Of a stretch of 12,096 bases of DNA, positions 1 through 6,361 are shown one piece after another (position 1 is the first letter of the stretch; every line of letters begins with the position of its first letter). The notes beneath the pieces were generated by a model. That model worked only from the letters and a program-made list of their open reading frames with translations, was not told where the DNA came from and did no database searches. The position numbers and the translations under genes are program-made. Source of the DNA: Flemingiibacterium sp964603455 (GTDB taxonomy: Bacteria; Bacillota; Clostridia; Oscillospirales; CAG-272); contig CAZRVL010000063.1 of NCBI GenBank assembly GCA_964603455.1, positions 1 to 12,096 on the forward strand. The letters run 5' to 3'.

Positions 1-766
1 CCTTCGCCTGCTTGAAGAGGTCGCGAACCTTCGAGGCTCCCATACCGACGAACATCTCGACGAATTCAGAGCCTGACATCGAGAAGAACGGCACATTTGC
101 TTCACCTGCAACAGCCTTCGCAAGCATTGTCTTACCCGTGCCGGGAGGGCCTACGAGCAGTACGCCCTTAGGCATTTTCGCGCCGATCGATTCGTATTTT
201 TTCGGTTCGTGCAAATAGCTGACTATTTCGGTAAGATTTTCCTTAGCCTCGTCCTCTCCTGCGACATCATCGAATTTTATTCCATCGGATGATTTGACAT
301 ATACCTTCGCATTGCTCTTTCCCATATTGAACATCATCGAAGGATTTCCGCCGTTCATCCTTTTGGTCATCATCCGCGAGAGCAGCTGACCGATGACTAT
401 GAACATCACTATCGGAAGCACCCACGATACGATAAAGCTCGTTATCGGGGACATCTGCTCGATTATCTCGCTCGAAAACTGCGCTCCCGCCGCATAAAGT
501 CGTTCGGTTAGTCCCGGGTCATTCATGAGTCCGGTCTTATAGATATTCTCACCCGATCTGTCGGTAAAGAGTATGCGATTATCCTCTACCATGACCTCGC
601 CGATCTGCTTTTGCTCGGTCATCTGCATAAATGTTCCGTAATCGACCTCCTGTATGCGCATCTGCTGCATTGAAGGCACAACAAGAAGATTCAGAAGAAA
701 TATTATGACGAGGACTATAACATAGTAAAATATCAGCGGCTTTTGAGGTTTTTTTACTTCATTCAT
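1..766 (-). CDS. ftsH: ATP-dependent zinc metalloprotease FtsH, N-terminal part (cut by left edge)
   Basis: This is the N-terminal 255 residues of the membrane-anchored AAA+ protease that degrades misfolded membrane proteins and some regulators. Visible in order are a first membrane helix at about residues 11-30, an extracytoplasmic domain at about 31-107, a second membrane helix at about 108-129, and the start of the AAA+ ATPase domain with Walker A GPPGTGKT at residues 206-213. The FVGMGAS substrate pore loop follows close to the window edge. Walker B, the second region of homology and the HEXXH zinc site lie outside the window. The ATG at 764-766 follows an AGAGGTG ribosome binding site and sits 15 nt after the nitroreductase stop, so the two genes are probably cotranscribed. 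The family assignment is secure. The truncation is only the window boundary. Confidence 0.96.
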   Translation of the reverse strand, partial: MNEVKKPQKPLIFYYVIVLVIIFLLNLLVVPSMQQMRIQEVDYGTFMQMTEQKQIGEVMVEDNRILFTDRSGENIYKTGLMNDPGLTERLYAAGAQFSSEIIEQMSPITSFIVSWVLPIVMFIVIGQLLSRMMTKRMNGGNPSMMFNMGKSNAKVYVKSSDGIKFDDVAGEDEAKENLTEIVSYLHEPKKYESIGAKMPKGVLLVGPPGTGKTMLAKAVAGEANVPFFSMSGSEFVEMFVGMGASKVRDLFKQAK

Positions 767-781
767 CCGTTTTTTCACCTC

Positions 782-1303
782 TTATATCTTGAAAAGTCTG
801 CCGGGATTTCTCGGTGAGGCAGTTGGATATTCACCGTCAGTATAGCCGACGATAAGGTGTCCGATACCCTCGTAGTCTCCGGTTATACCAAGCTTTTCGA
901 GTATTGCCTTTCCCTCGGGAAGTTCAAATTCTTCCTTTGCGCGGTGTATCCAGCGGCTGCCAAGTCCGAGCTCGTGCGCCTCAAGCATCATGTTTCCGAG
1001 CGTAAGACTTCCGTCATAGATGTAGGTCATCATGTCCTTCGGTGCCAGAACAACAAATACTGCCGGTGCGCCGTAGAATGGATCAATCTCGGGTCTGCCC
1101 ATTATTTTCGCGTTGAGTGCCGAGAGCTCATCGCGCACTGCTTTATCAGTTATTTGGATTATTATCGGGCTTTGACGGTTGAGTCCGCTTGCGGCGTAGA
1201 GTCCTGCTTCCGCGATCCTATCGAGCATTTCGGTCGGAACGGAATCGGGCTTATATTGGCGGATACTGCGTCTTGTTTTGATGTTTTCAAGTATTTCGTT
1301 CAT
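782..1303 (-). CDS. Nitroreductase family FMN-dependent oxidoreductase
   Basis: A 173-residue protein of the compact nitroreductase fold, which normally binds FMN as a homodimer and transfers electrons from NAD(P)H to quinones, flavins or nitro compounds. The N-terminal RRSIRQYKP segment (residues 11-19) supplies the typical FMN-phosphate arginines. ASGLNRQSP (38-46) matches the family's A-P-S-x-x-N-x-Q-P-type motif in modified form. The helix around residues 98-119, ending LGLGSRWI, and the IVGY strand (151-154) near the C-terminus are also typical. The length is at the short end of the family. The ATG at 1301-1303 follows an AGGAGT site and a good promoter just upstream. It precedes ftsH by 15 nt. 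The physiological substrate cannot be read from sequence. Confidence 0.9.
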   Translation of the reverse strand: MNEILENIKTRRSIRQYKPDSVPTEMLDRIAEAGLYAASGLNRQSPIIIQITDKAVRDELSALNAKIMGRPEIDPFYGAPAVFVVLAPKDMMTYIYDGSLTLGNMMLEAHELGLGSRWIHRAKEEFELPEGKAILEKLGITGDYEGIGHLIVGYTDGEYPTASPRNPGRLFKI

Positions 1304-1334
1304 GATAGTTTACTCCTAAATTATATGATAATAT

Positions 1335-1364
1335 ATTATAACACATCCACATTCGGAAATTCAA
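1335..1364 (-). promoter_or_regulatory. Sigma-A-type promoter for nitroreductase-ftsH
   Basis: On the minus strand, TTGAAT (1359-1364) is followed after 18 nt by a perfect TATAAT (1335-1340), preceded by TG one base away (extended -10, TGTTATAAT). It lies about 30 nt upstream of the nitroreductase start and downstream of the terminator of the preceding operon, so the nitroreductase-ftsH unit has its own start of transcription. Confidence 0.8.
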
Positions 1365-1449
1365 GGAAATTTTTTGAACAATTTGTCAAAATATATTCAA
1401 TCAGACCTTAAACTGTTTTCCAAAAAAGCAACTATGATTAAAAAATACG

Positions 1450-1483
1450 AAAAAAGAGAAGAATTTTTCGATTCTTCCCTTTA
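1450..1483 (-). terminator. Rho-independent terminator closing the hydrogenase/surface-protein operon
   Basis: Read on the minus strand, a GAAGAAT / ATTCTTC stem (1471-1477 with 1458-1464) has a 6-nt loop and is extended outward by G-T, G-C and A-T pairs. It is followed by a run of six T (complement of A 1450-1455). It starts a few bases after the DUF4430 gene stop at 1489-1491 and precedes the next promoter. Confidence 0.85.
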
Positions 1484-1488
1484 AAAAA

Positions 1489-2055
1489 TTATTCATCGTG
1501 ATTTTTTGCAAAATATCCGCCGACATCCTTTCCGAGGTCACAGGTATAGACAAATTCGATCACATCGCCGTCTTCAAGCCCATAGCGCGAGCAGCCGTAA
1601 TTCGGAAACCAATCGTTCACCGAATACATCCAGCCCGAAAGCTCTCCGCAGTCAAACTCATAGATATTTCCGATACCTTCGATATATGCCGTACCGTAGA
1701 TTGGCGTGTTTGAAAATTCCATATGGATCTTATTTTCTTTACAGACACGGCGCAGCACGTTGAACGGACTCTCGCCCGAATAAAATACTGCCTCGACCGG
1801 CTTTAGGATATATCCGTCCTCCGGAATGAGCTCCGACTTTTCGGGGTCAAGAACATCAATGTTGTCCAATATAGTCGAACACGATATTGAGATCGTACAG
1901 ATAAACTCCTCATCACCTATCTCGACATTCGAATCTATCGGCTGAGGTCTGCCCTCCGGTGCTGTCACTTCATTAGCATAATTATCGACTGCCTCTCCGC
2001 AGCCGCAGAATGCAAGCAAAACGACCGTCAGCAAAGCAGCAAATATTCGTTTCAT
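1489..2055 (-). CDS. DUF4430 (transcobalamin C-terminal-like) lipoprotein
   Basis: A 188-residue exported protein. Residues 1-19 form a lipoprotein-like signal: a KR start, a hydrophobic stretch, then FCGC with Cys19 as the probable lipidated residue. The lipobox is imperfect, lacking the usual Leu at -3, and Cys17 is nearby. Residues about 88-173 fit DUF4430, the beta-rich domain that forms the C-terminal half of transcobalamin and intrinsic factor. Typical elements are a FNVL helix start near 98, GWMYSVN at 141-147, PNYGC, and LEDGDVIEFVY at 160-170. The gene overlaps the upstream SLH gene by the four bases ATGA (2052-2055), which indicates translational coupling and joint function. It is the last gene before a terminator. 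The ligand is unknown; a corrinoid is one possibility but nothing in the sequence proves it. Confidence 0.85.
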   Translation of the reverse strand: MKRIFAALLTVVLLAFCGCGEAVDNYANEVTAPEGRPQPIDSNVEIGDEEFICTISISCSTILDNIDVLDPEKSELIPEDGYILKPVEAVFYSGESPFNVLRRVCKENKIHMEFSNTPIYGTAYIEGIGNIYEFDCGELSGWMYSVNDWFPNYGCSRYGLEDGDVIEFVYTCDLGKDVGGYFAKNHDE

Positions 2056-3647
2056 AAAAGTTCAGCCCCTTCAAGCAGATTAAAGAACATGATCGCGACT
2101 TCGTGGCGAGTTATCGCCGTCTTCGAAAGTATGTTCAATGCGGATTCATCGAGTATTCCCTCATCATAGCAGAAAGCCAACGCTTCACGCGCCCATTCGG
2201 AGCTTTCGCGGTAATCCGGAAATTGTGACAGTATGTCACGTATCGAATTTTGATCGAGCGATATGTCAAAGCCGCATAGTCTTGCGGCACGTGCGACCAT
2301 GACCGCTGCTTCCTCACGTGTGATCGTACCGTTCGGAGAAAATGTCCCATTACCCATTCCGTTGACTATGCTCTTCGAATATGCCGTTCCGACATAGCCA
2401 TAGAACCAGTCCGCCACAGTCACATCAGAAAATGAATCGACACCGAACGCTTCGAGTCCGAGCGCACGGACTGCTATCGTTGCAAATTCCGCACGTGTCA
2501 TATTTCCTTCGGGATCAAAAATTCCGTTCTCACGTCCGTTTATTATTCCGCGAGACGCAAGCTCATTTATCGCCGAAAAGCCATCGTCACTGTCCGATAC
2601 ATCTGAAAAATCGACAGAATACTTCACCTCGACCCTTTTTACATCCGGATCGCGGTTCGAAAAGCTCGAATATTCAGCCGATACCGCCACCGCATCGCTC
2701 ATTGAATAGAAGCTGTTTTTCGAGCCGTTGAAGCGTTCGACAGCCGCTAAAGCACACAGAGCCTGCTCAGTTGCCATCTGATTCGCATTTCTTGAATCGG
2801 CTGTGTGTTTAAAGCTTCCGTCCGGGTTCATGAAACTTTTCAGAGCATCGAGCGGAGTCTTTCCGTTTTTTACAAATTTAGGATCGTCATGCGGTATGCC
2901 AAGCTCGGACAATGCGATAAGCACCTGTGCCGTGCTCTCGCAGGTCTCAAGCCCCGAAGTCATGAAGCCGCCGGTTTCGAGCTGCGCATCTGACAAAAAG
3001 TCTATGCCCGACTCTATCGCAGCAGCGACATTTTCGCGTGAGCTGTATTTTGCAAGTACCTGCAAAACCATCGCGGTGGTATCTGCATCCGAGCTGTCAG
3101 AGCTGTAGGATGAAATATCCCAGCCGCCGTCCGAATTTTGTCCATCTGTCAAAGCGGATATATACTTGTCGCGGATATTTTCATCGGCGGCAGCGCAGGA
3201 ATCGAGCGCAAGCAATGCGAACACAGCTCCGTTCAGTCCCTGCTTCATCGTGCCATCAAAATCGACAAGCGGTTTTGTGAGATCGTATCCCGCAAAATTC
3301 TCCGCATCGATACCAAGAGCCGAAAGTGCCAACACGACACGCGAATATTCGGTGTTTTTCGATGATGAGAGTATTCCCTTGTTCTCTTTAAGATATTCGG
3401 AAAGACCCACAAGATATTTTCCGAAATACTCATCGGGAATACCGAAGCTCGACCGTGCCAACCCGATAACAGCCCATTCACCGCCGATACTTCCGAACGA
3501 TGGAGCTGTTACCTTTTTATATACATATTCTGCCGTCCGAGCCGTATAGGATGACGATACGGTCACTGCCGTCTGTGCGGCATATGTCGGACAAGCTGTC
3601 CCGACAAGCACCGCACCGGCAAGCAAAAATGCACCTAAACGCTTCAT
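2052..3647 (-). CDS. Secreted alpha/alpha-toroid (prenyltransferase-repeat/transcobalamin-like) protein with three SLH domains
   Basis: A 531-residue surface protein. A signal peptide covers residues 1-24, with probable cleavage after TYAA. Residues about 50-310 form an alpha/alpha-toroid region with prenyltransferase/squalene-cyclase-like repeats: SDGGWD (172-177) with a DTTAMVLQVL helix, TGGFMTS (225-231) with STAQVLIAL, and PDGSF (275-279) with ATEQALCAL. The same fold makes the N-terminal cobalamin-binding half of transcobalamin. Three S-layer-homology domains follow at about 348-397, 405-457 and 474-527, which would anchor the protein to cell-wall polymer. It starts 15 nt after the monomeric hydrogenase stop with no terminator between. 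No good Shine-Dalgarno sequence precedes the ATG, and an in-frame stop four codons upstream excludes an earlier start. No enzyme active site is evident; a binding role is inferred. Confidence 0.88.
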   Translation of the reverse strand: MKRLGAFLLAGAVLVGTACPTYAAQTAVTVSSSYTARTAEYVYKKVTAPSFGSIGGEWAVIGLARSSFGIPDEYFGKYLVGLSEYLKENKGILSSSKNTEYSRVVLALSALGIDAENFAGYDLTKPLVDFDGTMKQGLNGAVFALLALDSCAAADENIRDKYISALTDGQNSDGGWDISSYSSDSSDADTTAMVLQVLAKYSSRENVAAAIESGIDFLSDAQLETGGFMTSGLETCESTAQVLIALSELGIPHDDPKFVKNGKTPLDALKSFMNPDGSFKHTADSRNANQMATEQALCALAAVERFNGSKNSFYSMSDAVAVSAEYSSFSNRDPDVKRVEVKYSVDFSDVSDSDDGFSAINELASRGIINGRENGIFDPEGNMTRAEFATIAVRALGLEAFGVDSFSDVTVADWFYGYVGTAYSKSIVNGMGNGTFSPNGTITREEAAVMVARAARLCGFDISLDQNSIRDILSQFPDYRESSEWAREALAFCYDEGILDESALNILSKTAITRHEVAIMFFNLLEGAELL

Positions 3648-3662
3648 TCGAGGATATTTTTA

Positions 3663-5090
3663 TTATTTCTTATTGAGCATCGACAATGCGTCTGCAATGG
3701 TCTTTTCCATTGCCTCGCGACCGTATTTATCGACCTCAGACTTATTCTTTTCGCCGTGTGTCAAACAGCCGGCACCGCCGATACAACCGCCAACGCAAGC
3801 CATTCCCTCAATGAAGTTTGCATCGAGCTTTCCGCGCATTTTCTGCATAAGTGCGATCTTGCACTCCTCGATACCATCGCAGGCACAGGGCTTCAGAAGG
3901 AAGTCTATCTCCTGCTCCTTGAGCGATTCCGCAACAGCATCAGAAAGTCCGCCCGAGCGTGCGAATATACGTCCGAAGTAGGAGGCATTATCGAGAACAT
4001 CCTCTTCGAGAGTCGTTATATCGATGTCACGACTGTCGAACAGAGCCTGAAGCTCCTCAAAGGTCATAGCTGCATCGACATAAGGCTTGACGGTCTCCTT
4101 CTGAACTTCCATCTTCTTTGCGGTACACGGACCGATGAAGACGACCTTACAGGGATCCTCATGCTCCTTGATATACTTTGCGATAGCCGCCATAGGCGAA
4201 GGATTGTGCGAGACGAATTCCTTCAACGACGGGAAATTCTTGTCGATATAATCGACGAATGCCGGGCAGCAGGAGCTGGTAAGGAAACCCTTTTCGGCAA
4301 GCTCACGCGATTCGGAATCCGCAACCATATCTGCACCGAGAGCCGCCTCGATGACAGTGTGGAAGCCGAGCTTCTTGAGTCCGGAGATGACCTGACCGAG
4401 CTTAGCATATGTGAACTGGCTGGAGATCGATGGCGCAACGACTGCATATACCTTATACTTGCTGTTGTTCTCGCTCCACTTGATCATATCTATAACGCTC
4501 AGGATGAACGACTTATCGGTTATCGCGCCGAACGGGCACTGGTATACGCAAGCACCACAGGAAATGCACTTATCGTTATCGATGTGTGCCTGCTTTTCCT
4601 CGCCCATCGAGATAGCCTTTACCTTACATGCAGTCTCACAGGGACGCTTGTAGGCGTGGATCGCGCTGTAGGGGCATACCTTTGCACAAGCACCGCACTC
4701 ACGGCACTTGGACTTGTCGATATGCGCCACATGGTTCTCATCGAACGAGATAGCACCAAAGCGGCAGACATCCTCACAACGGTGAGCAAGACATCCACGA
4801 CACGCGCTGAGTACCTCATAGCCACCCATCGGGCATTCGTCACAGGCTATATCAATGACCTCAATAACATTCGGATTGGTCTTATCGCCGCCCATAGCGA
4901 TCTTAACACGCTCGGTGAGTATCGCACGCTCCTTATATACGCAGCATCTCATAGTCGGTACTTTTCCGGGAACTATGGTCTTCGGAATATCTATGGCCTT
5001 TTCAGCTAGAGTTCCTGCCCATGCTTCCCTTGCGACCTCGCGCAATACCTTATACTTCAAATGCTGAACTTTTGTATCAAATTTTCTCAT
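3663..5090 (-). CDS. hydA2: Monomeric [FeFe]-hydrogenase, group B type (HydA2-like)
   Basis: A 475-residue cytoplasmic iron-iron hydrogenase interconverting protons and H2, probably with ferredoxin as partner. The N-terminal half is rich in Fe-S motifs: C97-x2-C100-x4-C105-x3-C109, C129-x2-C132-x2-C135-x3-C139P, C151/C155, and C175-x2-C178-x2-C181-x3-C185P, enough for about three [4Fe-4S] clusters. The H-cluster domain has all three signatures: SSCCPAF (272-278, Cys274 proton-transfer position, Cys275 ligand), GPCTAKKME (320-328), and EGMACVGGC (428-436). The lack of a C-terminal small-subunit-like or flavin domain, the 475-residue length and the unusual first Cys cluster fit group B enzymes. 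It lies in an apparent operon downstream of the sensory hydrogenase and phosphatase, after a 98-nt gap. The ribosome binding site AAAGGA is 10 nt before the ATG. No HydE/F/G maturases occur in the window. The hydA2 symbol rests on recalled similarity to R. albus. Confidence 0.93.
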   Translation of the reverse strand: MRKFDTKVQHLKYKVLREVAREAWAGTLAEKAIDIPKTIVPGKVPTMRCCVYKERAILTERVKIAMGGDKTNPNVIEVIDIACDECPMGGYEVLSACRGCLAHRCEDVCRFGAISFDENHVAHIDKSKCRECGACAKVCPYSAIHAYKRPCETACKVKAISMGEEKQAHIDNDKCISCGACVYQCPFGAITDKSFILSVIDMIKWSENNSKYKVYAVVAPSISSQFTYAKLGQVISGLKKLGFHTVIEAALGADMVADSESRELAEKGFLTSSCCPAFVDYIDKNFPSLKEFVSHNPSPMAAIAKYIKEHEDPCKVVFIGPCTAKKMEVQKETVKPYVDAAMTFEELQALFDSRDIDITTLEEDVLDNASYFGRIFARSGGLSDAVAESLKEQEIDFLLKPCACDGIEECKIALMQKMRGKLDANFIEGMACVGGCIGGAGCLTHGEKNKSEVDKYGREAMEKTIADALSMLNKK

Positions 5091-5188
5091 TATATCTTAT
5101 TCCTTTCTCGTCAGAATGGACACTCTCCGATTCAATGCACTGTCATAAGCGTCAAGCCTCGGATATTATCGTTATTATTTGATTTGGC
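5091..5188 (-). other. 98-nt gap between phosphatase and monomeric hydrogenase; no convincing promoter or terminator
   Basis: This is the only sizeable gap in the operon. On the minus strand a TTGACG occurs, but the region 16-18 nt downstream of it reads GAATCGG and is not a -10 element. A GATAAT upstream has no matching -35. No GC-rich hairpin followed by a T run is visible. It may hold an mRNA processing site or a weak internal promoter, but nothing firm can be read. Confidence 0.4.
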
Positions 5189-6361
5189 TCAGAAATAGCT
5201 TACCTTTATTCGCTTGCCCATCTGTCTCAAGCACTTTGAAAGCTCCTCGACCAAATTCATTTTTATGTTGAAATTTATCGGCAGATCGGGGTTTTGATGC
5301 GCCGGGTTCACCGCACGTCCGACAAAGAAGTTTATGTCTGTCGCTTCCTCGAAAAGCAGCCGGCAGATCATAGATGCTCCGTCATGTCCGTAGCTCCATT
5401 TTTCATAAAGCTCATTATCACCGAGCACATCCTTTGCATATTCGACAACACGGTTTACAGTTATGACTCCCTCGGTAACAAGGTCTACGCCCTCGATCTC
5501 GGCAGTCGGAGGAATGTCGCTTCGGACGAAATTCAGGCTCGCCTTTATCGGCTTTCCGAGATATTTTGCCGCTATAGATGAGGTAGTTCCGCCGCAGACT
5601 ATATGTTTTCCGCTCTTCGAGAAGAAAAGCGACATCATACGGTTACAGTCATCCCGATTGGACGGAGGTCCGAACAGGAGATTCATCGGCTCACGACGGC
5701 GTATTTTTACAACGCAGGCTGTTGCGTCATCTCCCGGACGCTGACCGTAGATCTTATTAACCTCGTCTATGAGTATCGTTGAGAGGTTCTTGGCAGTCTG
5801 TCCGCCGGCTGCAACAGCCTCCATAAAGGCTATTATCTCATCGCGTTTCCAACCGAAGTTATATGCAAGTCCGATCCCGGCATGAGGACAGCCATCGCTC
5901 ATTGCGATGAAAATATCATCCTCGCAGAGTCTCACCACCGATTTGAATATCTTCTTGCCGCCGATATTCATTTCGGTCTTCGGATAATCGTAATTTTTGC
6001 CGTTGCGCAGCAGGATGACCATCGGGTTATCATACTGAATAAGCTCCATCTCGCTGTTATTTACAAGATGAAGTATCGTGAAGGTCGAATATGCCACTCC
6101 CCTGACCGAGCATATCGGCAGAGTCTGCGCGATAGTCTCAACACAGTCCTCTATGGTAAGTCCCTGAGCCATCATCGTTGAGATTATCTTTGATGTCAAC
6201 GTGGACAATATGCTCGCCTTGACACCGCTTCCGAGTCCATCGGCAAGGACTATGACGGTCGAATCATCGCTTTGCTCAACAACATCCACATGGTCGCCGC
6301 ACAGCTGCTCGCCGATATGATTTATGCTTTTGTAGCCGATCTCGGCACATAGGTCATTCAT
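5189..6361 (-). CDS. SpoIIE-type PP2C serine phosphatase with an uncharacterised C-terminal domain
   Basis: A 390-residue soluble protein. Residues about 1-222 are a PP2C/SpoIIE phosphatase domain with the metal-binding acidic residues in the expected places: GD at 22-23, ADGLGSG at 40-46 (Asp41), MSDG at 154-157 (Asp156) and GDDATACV at 210-217 (Asp211/212). Such enzymes remove phosphate from Ser/Thr, classically on anti-sigma-factor antagonists. Residues about 225-390, including CGGTTSSIAAKYLGK at 256-270 and a HDGAS segment at 326-330, do not match a domain I can name. There is no membrane segment. The gene overlaps the end of the sensory hydrogenase gene by 8 nt and has AAGGAGAG 8 nt before its ATG, so the two are translated together. 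PP2C phosphatases beside PAS-bearing [FeFe]-hydrogenases are a known arrangement, which makes it the likely signal output. Its substrate is not identifiable in the window. Confidence 0.88.
   Translation of the reverse strand: MNDLCAEIGYKSINHIGEQLCGDHVDVVEQSDDSTVIVLADGLGSGVKASILSTLTSKIISTMMAQGLTIEDCVETIAQTLPICSVRGVAYSTFTILHLVNNSEMELIQYDNPMVILLRNGKNYDYPKTEMNIGGKKIFKSVVRLCEDDIFIAMSDGCPHAGIGLAYNFGWKRDEIIAFMEAVAAGGQTAKNLSTILIDEVNKIYGQRPGDDATACVVKIRRREPMNLLFGPPSNRDDCNRMMSLFFSKSGKHIVCGGTTSSIAAKYLGKPIKASLNFVRSDIPPTAEIEGVDLVTEGVITVNRVVEYAKDVLGDNELYEKWSYGHDGASMICRLLFEEATDINFFVGRAVNPAHQNPDLPINFNIKMNLVEELSKCLRQMGKRIKVSYF

Noticed and set aside
1328..1339. ATAATATATTAT palindrome at the nitroreductase promoter
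   Set aside because: It is a low-complexity AT stretch overlapping the -10; such palindromes are common by chance in AT-rich promoters.
3648..3662. Cobalamin riboswitch controlling the transcobalamin-like genes
   Set aside because: Only 15 nt lie between the genes, far too short for a riboswitch, and no B12-box-like sequence was seen nearby.
3756..5009. 417-codon open frame on the plus strand opposite the monomeric hydrogenase
   Set aside because: It is the complement of a clear [FeFe]-hydrogenase gene, shows no recognisable domain and has no ribosome binding site; a shadow of biased codon use.
5091..5188. Independent promoter for the monomeric hydrogenase
   Set aside because: A TTGACG is present but no -10 lies at 16-18 nt; a TATAAT-like string overlaps the start codon itself. 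Not supported from sequence.
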